Below are positions 1 through 6,317 of a stretch of 18,038 bases of DNA, in pieces; the first letter of the stretch is position 1; each line of letters opens with the position of its first letter. The notes below the pieces were generated by a model. That model searched no databases and was not told the origin of the DNA. It worked only from the letters and a program-made list of their open reading frames with translations. Location: positions 83,786-101,823 of the forward strand of contig DKQG01000050.1 in assembly GCA_002471575.1 (NCBI GenBank), given 5' to 3'. The translations under genes and the position numbers were made by a program. The DNA is from Alphaproteobacteria bacterium UBA7314. GTDB lineage: Bacteria > Pseudomonadota > Alphaproteobacteria > MPNO01 > UBA830.

Positions 1-29
1 CCGTATTGGGCGGGGGTATACAAATAGGA

Positions 30-336
30 TTGGCAAAATTTTCCATCGCAGCCGCGACGGAAGTATTCCTGACCGTAAGCGTCGCGGAGACTTTCACCTC
101 GTCGCGAAAAGGCATCAGCGCGTTCCAGCGCGGCAAATACGAATAACCGCTCAAACACCTGGGATAAGCGCTGATGCTGGGCGAAGGCATCGAAACGGAC
201 ATGATCGAGGCGCTGACGTGGCTCATCATTTCCGCCCGCGAAGGCAACAAGGATGCGTCCGCCTATGCCGGGCCCGTCGCCCGGTTCACAACCCGCCAAC
301 AACGGTTGGGCGCCCGCAAAAAACACGGTCCTAGTA
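30..336 (+). pseudogene. Decayed Sel1-repeat (TPR-like) secreted protein
   Basis: This is a remnant of a small exported Sel1-repeat protein. One frame can be read from a TTG at 30, preceded by AGGAT. It begins with a signal-peptide-like stretch (LAKFSIAAATEVFLTVSVAE), then AFQRGKYE, which resembles the family's N-terminal 'AxxRGDY' element. Next come two in-frame TAA stops (144-146 and 165-167), and then LMLGEGIETDMIEALTWLI and SAREGNKDA, a recognisable last Sel1 repeat. The following FTTRQQRLGARK matches the family's usual tail after the last repeat ('MTPEQIAEAQRLA'). Intact relatives normally carry several repeats between the first and last elements. Here they are collapsed to less than one, so the gene has both stops and an internal deletion. 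The 3' end is an estimate, because the frame runs on past the homology into the neighbouring minus-strand gene. The similarity is judged by eye. Confidence 0.6.
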
Positions 337-376
337 AAAGGCCCACAAAAAGCCCAATTCTGGCTCTAACTGACGA

Positions 377-1243
377 TCATGCGCCGACAGCAGTGACATT
401 GGCGGTCATACCGATAAACCCGCGACGATCCGCCGCCCAGAATTCGGCTGTGTCGTCGTCGACGCGCATGCCGATCGTGAAATCGTCGTTGTCGTAGATC
501 GGCTTGCCGGACCGGAACGCGAAAGAACCGACCGCAAACCCAGGTACATCTTTTTCCAGTCCGTCCAGCATGAGCCGGGCGATAAGCGTGCCCTGCACCA
601 ACAATCCGGGATATCCCTTGTCTGCTGCGTAGCCTCGGTCGTAGTGGATGCGGTGAGAATTGAACGTCAACGCCGAATGGCGAAACATCAGCACCGGGTC
701 CGGCGTAACCGTCCGTGTTACGGTCGCAGGCGGCAGAGGCGGGGGTTCCTGCGACGATCCACTGCCCGTCGTCACGGGCGACGCGGGCCGGAAAATAATG
801 TCGTTCTCCTCAACCACCGCGATGCCGTCCCCGTTCGAAATTCGGTGTTGCACCAACCCGACGATGAAAATCCCCGACCGGCCTTCTTTCAAGTCGAACG
901 ACAAAACCTCAGATTCCTTATGGATCCTGTCACCTATCCGAAGCGGCGATCGAAAGTCGAACCGAGCACCGCCAAACAGTTTGTTCGGATAGTCGGCGGC
1001 CGCCGGCAGAAGGTCCTCGTCCTTTGCCAATCCGTCGGTTCCGAGGCGGGATGGCGGCAGCTTGGCCGTGCAGAACAACCCGTGCCAAAGCGGTGGCAGC
1101 GGATCGCCGAGTATCGGGTCAGGGTCGTCGGCACCAAACGCAGCCATAAGCCCGGCCACGGGCGCTGCCGTGATCACGTCTTCCGCCGCCACGATGCGGC
1201 CGAGCGCGGCTGTCAGATTTCCCGGGATACTAGTCATGGTCAT
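377..1243 (-). CDS. HTD2/MaoC-like hot-dog acyl-CoA hydratase/dehydratase
   Basis: This 288-residue protein is of the double hot-dog type (FAS1-like dehydratase N domain, COG3777/HTD2). It has LPPLWHGLFC near residues 49-58 and LKEGRSG at 118-124. The C-terminal half carries the hydratase region HRIHYD (197-202) followed by GYPGLLVQGTL (210-220), where the Asp/His pair of MaoC-type hydratases is expected. Members hydrate or dehydrate enoyl-CoA or enoyl-ACP thioesters. Mesaconyl-C4-CoA and itaconyl-CoA hydratases belong to this group, but the substrate cannot be assigned here. The start is ATG at 1243, because AAGGAGG (complement of 1257-1263) lies 13 bases upstream. An in-frame TTG at 1267 would put that ribosome site inside the gene. 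It is divergent from the cyclodeaminase-family gene, with 60 bases between the two starts. Confidence 0.85.
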   Translation of the reverse strand: MTMTSIPGNLTAALGRIVAAEDVITAAPVAGLMAAFGADDPDPILGDPLPPLWHGLFCTAKLPPSRLGTDGLAKDEDLLPAAADYPNKLFGGARFDFRSPLRIGDRIHKESEVLSFDLKEGRSGIFIVGLVQHRISNGDGIAVVEENDIIFRPASPVTTGSGSSQEPPPLPPATVTRTVTPDPVLMFRHSALTFNSHRIHYDRGYAADKGYPGLLVQGTLIARLMLDGLEKDVPGFAVGSFAFRSGKPIYDNDDFTIGMRVDDDTAEFWAADRRGFIGMTANVTAVGA

Positions 1244-1303
1244 TTGAATACCCCAGCCTCCTTCCAATCGCTAGACTGTGCCGACCAAAAATGGAGATAC
1301 AAA
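1244..1303. promoter_or_regulatory. Short shared promoter region of a divergent pair
   Basis: Sixty bases separate the ATGs of the hot-dog hydratase (-) and the cyclodeaminase-family gene (+), so both promoters must lie here or inside the opposite gene. Ribosome sites are visible for both: CCTCCTT at 1257-1263 for the minus gene and TGGAGA around 1292-1297 for the plus gene. I see no convincing -35/-10 pair or operator palindrome. Co-regulation is an inference from the geometry. Confidence 0.4.
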
Positions 1304-2398
1304 ATGGTACTGGTGCTAGGGCCGAAGGATGTCAAAGGACTGATCACGATCGAGGAAGCCGTCGATGCGATGGAGCAGGGCTTCCTCGACTGGTCGAAGA
1401 ACAAGTGGCTGGCGGAAATGCGCCAGCGGGTGCACTCCGAAGCCGGCGTTCGGTTGACCGTTCACATCGGCGCGCCCAACACGCCGAACACGATTGGCAC
1501 GCTGCTGCATACCGAAAAACCCGTCATTGGCGAAGACATGCGCCAGACGTATTCCCATCGCGGGGCCCGCGTCCGCGTCGTCTACGAAGGCAAAAACGGC
1601 GGTCTGCTGTCCATCCAGGTGGGCGAACTGGAGGTCGTTGAGCTGCCGGGCGTCAACCAGAACGTGGTGATCCCCACCAGCTGCGCCACCGCCGTCGGCA
1701 CCAAATGGCTGGCCAAAAAGGATGCGAAGACCATCGGCCTGCTGGGATCCCGCGGTCAGGCCCGTGGCCAACTGGCCGCGGTGAAAGCCGCGCTCCCTAG
1801 CATCGAGCGCGCCGTCGTGTTCAGCCCCAACGAAGACAACCGCAAGCGCTTCGCCGGGTCCATGCAGCAGATCCTAGGGATGGATGTCACGCCGGTCGAA
1901 ACCGCTCGCGAGGCAGTCGAGAACATGGACATAGTGCTTACGGCTACAAATTCGAACGTGCCGACATTCGACGGCGACTGGCTATCGCCCGGCGCGCATG
2001 TCTGTTCTTTAGTATCATCCAACAAGGGGCTGCACGAGGCGGGCTTTATCAAGGAAGCACGGCGCGAAATCGACGATACCACCCTGAAGCGCGCCGACGT
2101 GGTGGTCTGCAATTCGATCGAACAGGACAAGTTGGACCGCACCGCCATCGTATGGGGCGCGGCGGAGGAAGGCATCATTTCCTGGGACAAGGTCGCCGAC
2201 CTTGCGCAGGTGATGCGCGGCGAGGCCGGGCGCACCGACGACGACCAGATCACGTTCTTCAAACAGAACGCGTTCTGGGGCGTCGGCGACCAAGTGATTG
2301 GCAAGCTGCTCTACGAAAAAGCCAAAGAGCAGGGTCTCGGCATTGAGCTCGACGTCGACCCGTTCGAATCGACCACCGATTCTAGCCTGGAGGGGTAG
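1304..2398 (+). CDS. Ornithine cyclodeaminase/mu-crystallin family protein, non-canonical active site
   Basis: This 364-residue protein resembles the ornithine cyclodeaminase/mu-crystallin family in overall layout. It has an N-terminal alpha/beta part, a Rossmann NAD(P) site near residues 144-155 (TIGLLGSRGQAR, where the family usually has GxGxQA) and the LTATNSN segment. The start is ATG at 1304 with GGAG seven bases upstream; the open frame runs further back but only through the antisense of the neighbouring gene. The stretch HVCSLVSSNKGLHE sits where true ornithine cyclodeaminases have G-A-D-x-P-G-K-R-E with the catalytic Asp, and that Asp is not present. The usual 'RTGAASA' segment reads TSCATAVGTK. 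It is therefore probably an imine reductase, dehydrogenase or other family member and not an ornithine cyclodeaminase. No substrate is proposed. It is divergent from the hot-dog hydratase. Confidence 0.75.
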   Translation: MVLVLGPKDVKGLITIEEAVDAMEQGFLDWSKNKWLAEMRQRVHSEAGVRLTVHIGAPNTPNTIGTLLHTEKPVIGEDMRQTYSHRGARVRVVYEGKNGGLLSIQVGELEVVELPGVNQNVVIPTSCATAVGTKWLAKKDAKTIGLLGSRGQARGQLAAVKAALPSIERAVVFSPNEDNRKRFAGSMQQILGMDVTPVETAREAVENMDIVLTATNSNVPTFDGDWLSPGAHVCSLVSSNKGLHEAGFIKEARREIDDTTLKRADVVVCNSIEQDKLDRTAIVWGAAEEGIISWDKVADLAQVMRGEAGRTDDDQITFFKQNAFWGVGDQVIGKLLYEKAKEQGLGIELDVDPFESTTDSSLEG

Positions 2399-2457
2399 GC
2401 TGGAGGATCGGGTTACCGCAACGGTGTCCCCTTTACCCAACCCAGTTAGGGTCCTCA

Positions 2458-2502
2458 CTCCCTTGAGGCTGAGGCCGCGAAGCGGGTGGAGATGTCAGGG
2501 AG
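2458..2502. repeat. REP-like nested palindrome
   Basis: The outer arms CTCCCTTGA (2458-2466) and TCAGGGAG (2495-2502) pair with one bulged base and enclose an inner hairpin CCGC-GAA-GCGG (2475-2485). A cruciform of this shape, with a CCGCGAAGCGG tip, is typical of dispersed intergenic palindromes in proteobacterial genomes. Only one copy is seen in the window, so its repeat status is inferred. Confidence 0.45.
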
Positions 2503-2799
2503 AGGGTGAAATAGGTTTGTCTCCCCCTTCTCCCCTCGGGGGCGACCAGTCGCCGTCAACCCAAGAGAAGCAGCAGAGACACGAGTTATCTGAGGCGCGC
2601 GTGATCTCCACCGCGGACCTCACGGCCGGCGGGGCGCGCGCTTAAATCCGGGCGAGCGTATCTCAGTCGATGCCTTCGCGGGAGATTGGGGCGAGTCGCG
2701 CGGCGGCCACAATTCGTTTGGATGTAAACGTATACGTCCTGGGGCGCAGCTTAACCGCCCTCCAACATGTTAGGTTCAAGGATAAGTTTTCCTTCCAAC

Positions 2800-2830
2800 T
2801 GTCATCCTCGTGCTAGACCCGAGGATGACA
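2800..2830. repeat. 11-bp perfect inverted repeat (dispersed palindrome or terminator)
   Basis: TGTCATCCTCG and CGAGGATGACA are perfect complements around a 9-base loop (2811-2819). The element lies 18 bases beyond the stop of the minus-strand thiolase gene and in front of the oppositely oriented gene end. There is no clear T-run on either side. It resembles the TGTCATCC-type palindromes common between alphaproteobacterial genes. It could end transcription from both directions. Confidence 0.6.
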
Positions 2831-2848
2831 TCTTTCTCGGTTTCTTAA

Positions 2849-4054
2849 CTAAACCCGCTCGATCACCGTGGCGATGCCCTGGCCCACACCAATGCACATG
2901 GTGCAGAGCGCATATTTGCCCTCGGTGCGTTCCAGTTCATGCAGCGCGGTAGTGATCAGCCGCGCGCCGGACATGCCGAGCGGGTGCCCGAGGGCTATCG
3001 CACCACCGTTGGGATTGATCCGCGGGTCGTCGTCGGCGAGTCCGAGATCGCGGGTACAGGCCAGTGCCTGGGCGGCGAAGGCCTCGTTGAATTCCATGAC
3101 GTCCATGTTATCCAGCGTGAGGCCGGTCTTTTCCAGCACTTTGCGGGTCGCGGGTGCCGGGCCGATACCCATGATCCGCGGCGGAACGCCGGCCGTGGCG
3201 GCCCCGACGATGCGGGCGCGCGGGGTCAGGCCGTGTTTCTTGGCGACGTCTTCGGTCGCCAACAGGATAGCGGCGGCGCCGTCATTGACGCCGGACGCGT
3301 TGCCGGCCGTCACGCTGCCTTCCCTCCTGAAGGCGGCGCTCAGCTTGGCGAGATCGTCCATGGTGGTGCCGTGGCGCGGATGCTCGTCGGCATCGACGAC
3401 GATGTCGTCGCCGCGGCGCTGCGGGATAGTGACCGCGACGATTTCCCGAGCGAGGCGGCCTTCGGTCTGCGCCGCCTCGGCCTTCTGCTGGGACCACAGC
3501 GCAAACTTGTCTTGGTCCTCGCGCTTGATCTGGCGCTCTTCGGCCAGGTTCTCGGCCGTCTCGCCCATGGCGTCGACGCCGTAAAGTTCTTCCATCTTCG
3601 GGTTCACGAAGCGCCAGCCGATGGTGGTATCGTAAATTTCCGCATTGCGCGAAAAAGCGGCATCGGCCTTCGCCATCACGAACGGCGCCCGCGACATGCT
3701 CTCGACCCCGCCGGTGATGACCATATCAGCCTCGCCGACGCGGATCGCCCTGGCACCCTGCGCCGTCGCTTCCATGCCGGAACCGCAAAGGCGATTGACG
3801 GTGGCACCGCCGACTTCGAGCGGTAGGCCGGCCAACAGCCCGGACATCCGCGCGACATTGCGGTTATCTTCGCCAGCCTGGTTAGCGCTGCCAAAATAGA
3901 CGTCGTCGACCTCTTCCCAGTCGACGCTCTCGTTGCGGTCCATCAGCGCCCTAATCGGTACCGCGCCGAGATCGTCGGTGCGGACCTTGGAAAGGCCACC
4001 GCCATAGCGGCCGACGGGAGTGCGGATGGCGTCGCAGATGAAGGCATCGGACAT
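2849..4054 (-). CDS. Thiolase, 3-oxoadipyl-CoA thiolase (PcaF/PaaJ) type
   Basis: This thiolase has 401 residues, about the length of PcaF. The acyl-accepting Cys90 lies in TVNRLCGSGMEA, His357 in GGAIALGHPLGMSGARL, and the second catalytic Cys387 in CTMCIGVGQG. The segments TIGWRFVNP and NPNGGAIALGHPLGMSG are characteristic of the PcaF/PaaJ branch, which cleaves 3-oxoadipyl-CoA to succinyl-CoA and acetyl-CoA at the end of aromatic degradation. No other pca or paa genes lie here, so the substrate could be a related 3-oxoacyl-CoA and no symbol is given. The start is ATG at 4054, preceded by AAGGGA about ten bases upstream; upstream in-frame Met codons lack this site and family homology. It is transcribed alone, divergent from the alpha/beta hydrolase 360 bases away. 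Confidence 0.88.
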   Translation of the reverse strand: MSDAFICDAIRTPVGRYGGGLSKVRTDDLGAVPIRALMDRNESVDWEEVDDVYFGSANQAGEDNRNVARMSGLLAGLPLEVGGATVNRLCGSGMEATAQGARAIRVGEADMVITGGVESMSRAPFVMAKADAAFSRNAEIYDTTIGWRFVNPKMEELYGVDAMGETAENLAEERQIKREDQDKFALWSQQKAEAAQTEGRLAREIVAVTIPQRRGDDIVVDADEHPRHGTTMDDLAKLSAAFRREGSVTAGNASGVNDGAAAILLATEDVAKKHGLTPRARIVGAATAGVPPRIMGIGPAPATRKVLEKTGLTLDNMDVMEFNEAFAAQALACTRDLGLADDDPRINPNGGAIALGHPLGMSGARLITTALHELERTEGKYALCTMCIGVGQGIATVIERV

Positions 4055-4413
4055 GCGGAAAATTCCCTTATTTGGATCGGCCCGCATTGTTGTCGATGCG
4101 CCCCGCAGGAGCAAGAGCGCATTGGGAAAGACGGCTGTTCCCGATACGCAAAAAATCCTACGCGCAACTCTTCTCCCTCATTCCCGCGATGGCGGGAATG
4201 AGGGAAATATCCAAATCTCCGGGCGGCGGCATGCAGCGTAGCCGAGCAGGAACAGCAACCCGCCCAGCGTGGCGGTGGCAGGCGTATGGATCTGGGTGGG
4301 CCGCCTGGTGTCGAACGTATCGATCGCCGCGAGAACACCGCCAGGTCAAACCCGTATGACAAAAATAGTCTCACCTGCTTGATCGCCACACCGCTTCGCG
4401 CGAACGTAAGAAC
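4055..4413. other. 359-base divergent intergenic region
   Basis: This is the upstream region of both the thiolase (-) and the alpha/beta hydrolase (+). It holds one strong palindrome (4174-4205) and an A-run at 4150-4155. On the minus strand a short hydrophobic reading (LGGLLFLLGYAA, within about 4215-4270) could be a scrap of an old membrane-protein gene. It has no start, ribosome site or family match that I can name. Promoters for both flanking genes are expected here, but I cannot point to them. Confidence 0.5.
4174..4205. repeat. 14-bp perfect inverted repeat, ATTCCCGC-type palindrome
   Basis: TCCCTCATTCCCGC (4174-4187) and GCGGGAATGAGGGA (4192-4205) pair perfectly around a GATG loop. 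The core CATTCCCGC...GCGGGAATG is a very widespread type of dispersed intergenic palindrome in proteobacteria. It sits upstream of both flanking genes, so it is not a simple terminator for either. It may act on RNA stability, or it may be a non-autonomous mobile repeat. Confidence 0.65.
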
Positions 4414-5304
4414 ATGAACAAGGACTCCGTGTCAGCCTTTGCGCCCTATGTCGAGGGTGCAAATATCATCCATATCGGCACAGCGCCGCGCATCGCCGTC
4501 GAGTATATCGGCGAAGGGCCGCTGGTGCTGATGCTGCACGGGATCGGCGGCGACCGATCGACCTGGGCGCATCAGCTATTACACTTGGCGGAATCCGGGT
4601 ACTGTGCAGCGGCATGGGACGCCCGCGGCTACGGTGACAGTGACGATTACGACGGACCGCTCAGCTTCACGGAAATGGCGCGCGACCTATCAAACGTGCT
4701 CGACGCCTTTGCTGTGGATAAGTCACACATCGTGGGGACATCAATGGGTGGGCGAATTTCCCTCGAAACCTACGCCAACTTTCCAGACCGGTTCGCCTCG
4801 CTGACGCTCGCCGGGGTGCACGCACGATTCAAGGCGTTTTCACCGGAAGCTCAAACTAATTTCGTCGAATTACGGCGGAAACCATTAATTCAGGGCGGAC
4901 TCTCTCCAGCCGATCTCGCACCTAAAGTCATCGGCAATCTGGCCGGGCCGAACGCGCCGGAGGACTCGAAATCCCGGGCGATCGCGGCGATGTCGAGGCT
5001 CCACGTGAACTCCTACATTAAGACCGTTGAGTCGACGACGAAATTCGACCGCGAACATGTACTGTCGGAGCTCGTAGTGCCGACCCAGGTGATAGGCGGC
5101 GAATTCGACCCCCTGACGCCGCCCGACCTGACGCGCGAAATTGCCGAAACCATCGATGGCGCGGACTATCACCTGATGTACGACGTGGGCCATCTGGGCA
5201 ATCTTGAAAACCCGCTGGAGTTCAACCGCCTGTTGACCCAGTTTCTGGCGAGATACCGCGACCAGGCCAATATCGCCGCCGACCCAAACATTTTAATCGG
5301 TTGA
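4414..5304 (+). CDS. Alpha/beta-fold hydrolase (3-oxoadipate enol-lactonase-like)
   Basis: This 296-residue alpha/beta hydrolase has the oxyanion-side HGIGGDRSTW (42-51), the nucleophile elbow GTSMGG with Ser110, Asp232 in GGEFDPLTPPD and His260 in DVGHLGNLENP, so the catalytic triad is complete. The layout is like PcaD-type enol-lactonases and related small C-C or ester hydrolases, and the family name does not fix the substrate. The start is ATG at 4414 with only a weak purine stretch (GTAAGAAC) upstream. It opens the plus-strand run of catabolic genes. Only 25 bases separate its stop from the ATG of the SDR remnant, which suggests it was the first gene of an operon. Several stretches (for example around 4850-4890) are more A/T-rich than neighbouring genes. 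Confidence 0.85.
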   Translation: MNKDSVSAFAPYVEGANIIHIGTAPRIAVEYIGEGPLVLMLHGIGGDRSTWAHQLLHLAESGYCAAAWDARGYGDSDDYDGPLSFTEMARDLSNVLDAFAVDKSHIVGTSMGGRISLETYANFPDRFASLTLAGVHARFKAFSPEAQTNFVELRRKPLIQGGLSPADLAPKVIGNLAGPNAPEDSKSRAIAAMSRLHVNSYIKTVESTTKFDREHVLSELVVPTQVIGGEFDPLTPPDLTREIAETIDGADYHLMYDVGHLGNLENPLEFNRLLTQFLARYRDQANIAADPNILIG

Positions 5305-5329
5305 GACAAAAGGAAAATCGAGGACGGAT

Positions 5330-5385
5330 ATGGAAATAGAGGGGAAACCGCCCTGGTGCTCGGCGGAGGCCAGGGCCGGGCACTG
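5330..5385 (+). pseudogene. N-terminal scrap of a short-chain dehydrogenase/reductase
   Basis: An ATG at 5330 starts MEIEGK. After shifting back one base the reading continues TALVLGGGQGRAL. Together these look like the first 20 residues of an SDR enzyme ('M-x-x-x-GKTALVTGGGQGIGRA'), the beta-1 strand and nucleotide-binding glycine loop. The frame is broken by one base at 5347, the usual IG after GGQG is missing, and nothing SDR-like follows. GAGGAC lies upstream as a possible ribosome site. The match is short and judged by eye, so it could be chance; its position between operon genes, next to another remnant, makes it more credible. Confidence 0.42.
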
Positions 5386-5402
5386 TCAGCGCAACGGACC
5401 AG

Positions 5403-5501
5403 GTCAAGTTCGTTGACGATTTTCCGAAAACCTGGACCGGCAAGACACAGAAAAACTTATTCAAAGACCTGTACTGGGAGGAAAAGGAGAAAAAGATATG
5501 A
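5403..5501 (+). pseudogene. C-terminal fragment of an acyl-CoA synthetase (AMP-forming ligase)
   Basis: The reading frame gives VKFVDDFPKTWTGKTQKN followed by LFKDLYWEEKEKKI and TGA at 5499-5501. This matches the extreme C-terminus of class I adenylate-forming acyl-CoA synthetases. P-K-T-W-T-G-K is the A10 motif with the catalytic lysine, followed by QK and a basic tail. No start codon, AMP-binding core or upstream homology exists in the frame; before about 5400 it reads through the SDR scrap. The stop codon overlaps the crotonase ATG as ATGA, and the crotonase ribosome site (GGAGGAAAAGGAG) lies inside the fragment. This is the coupling expected of adjacent operon genes, so the fragment is read as the 3' end left by an in-place deletion. 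Confidence 0.62.
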
Positions 5502-6307
5502 GCGACCGTTACGACGCCTACGATCGGTTGAAATTCGACACCCCGGCGGACCGCATCCTGCGGATCACAATGGACGCCCCCAGCCGCCTGAACGCGGCTG
5601 ACGAAATAATGCACGACGAGCTGGGACGCATCTGGAAAGACGTGGAGGCGGATCCCGACGTCTCCGTCGCCATCTTGCGGGGCGCGGGGGACGCGTTTTC
5701 CGCCGGTGGAGATTTCGACATGATCGACGAGATGATCGACAAGTTCGAGGTCCGCGCCCGCGTGTGGAAAGAAGCCCGAGACCTTGTCTACAACGTCATC
5801 AATTGCTCGAAGCCGATCGTCAGCGCCATGCACGGTCCCGCCGTTGGCGCCGGTCTGGTGGCCGGCCTGCTGGCCGATATTTCCATTGCCGCCAAGGATG
5901 CCCGCATCATCGACGGCCACACACGGCTCGGCGTCGCGGCGGGAGATCATGCCGCCATTGTGTGGCCGTTGCTGTGCGGCATGGCGAAGGCTAAATACTA
6001 CCTGCTGCTGTGCGAACCGGTATCCGGCGAGGAAGCCGAACGCATCGGGCTGGTCTCCATGTGCGTCGACGAGAGCGAACTTCAGGAAACGGCCGTAAAG
6101 GTCGCGCAGAAGCTGGCGCGGGGCGCGCCATCGGCCATCCGGTTCACTAAATACGCGCTCAATAACTGGCTGCGGATGATGGGACCGAATTTCGACACGT
6201 CGCTGGCGCTTGAATTTCTGGGCTTTACCGGCCCCGAAGCCGAGGAGGGTCTGGCATCCTTGCGCGAAAAACGGCATCCGAATTTCGACCCCAACTCGAA
6301 CCTTTAG
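5498..6307 (+). CDS. Crotonase-superfamily (enoyl-CoA hydratase/isomerase-like) protein
   Basis: This 269-residue crotonase-fold protein has the two oxyanion-hole segments: FSAGGDFDM (67-75) and MHGPAVGAGLVAGLLAD (111-127). The start at 5498 has a strong ribosome site (GGAGGAAAAGGAG). By alignment to enoyl-CoA hydratase, the two catalytic glutamates (rat Glu144 in GGCELAMMCD and Glu164 in PEILLG) correspond to Val121 and His141, so ordinary enoyl-CoA hydration is doubtful. A conserved-looking AAGDHA (147-152) may supply other catalytic groups. It may be an isomerase, hydrolase, lyase or decarboxylase of a CoA ester. Ten bases separate it from the next gene, and its start overlaps the stop of the acyl-CoA ligase remnant, both supporting an operon. 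Confidence 0.85.
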   Translation: MSDRYDAYDRLKFDTPADRILRITMDAPSRLNAADEIMHDELGRIWKDVEADPDVSVAILRGAGDAFSAGGDFDMIDEMIDKFEVRARVWKEARDLVYNVINCSKPIVSAMHGPAVGAGLVAGLLADISIAAKDARIIDGHTRLGVAAGDHAAIVWPLLCGMAKAKYYLLLCEPVSGEEAERIGLVSMCVDESELQETAVKVAQKLARGAPSAIRFTKYALNNWLRMMGPNFDTSLALEFLGFTGPEAEEGLASLREKRHPNFDPNSNL

Positions 6308-6317
6308 GATCAGGGCC

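Larger units (their letters stand above)
2399..2848. other. 450-base intergenic region with palindromic repeats
   Basis: This gap lies between the ends of two convergent genes, and I find no supportable gene in it. It contains several inverted repeats: a nested REP-like element (2458-2502), GGCGACCAGTCGCC (2541-2554, just after CCCCTCGGGG), ACGTATACGT (2728-2737) and an 11-base-pair stem at 2800-2830. The short open frames here have no ribosome site or recognisable product. The position suits bidirectional transcription termination. Confidence 0.6.

Noticed and set aside
644..1303. Long open frame in front of the cyclodeaminase-family gene, extending it by 220 codons
   Set aside because: It is the antisense of the HTD2-like gene, with Arg-rich low-quality translation, and the family N-terminus begins at ATG 1304 with a ribosome site.
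2939..3826. 295-codon open frame on the plus strand
   Set aside because: It is antisense to the thiolase gene, whose catalytic residues are all identifiable.
4215..4345. Minus-strand hydrophobic stretch (LGGLLFLLGYAA) as a membrane-protein gene remnant
   Set aside because: It is too short, has an in-frame stop just upstream and no start or recognisable family, so it is mentioned only in the gap entry.
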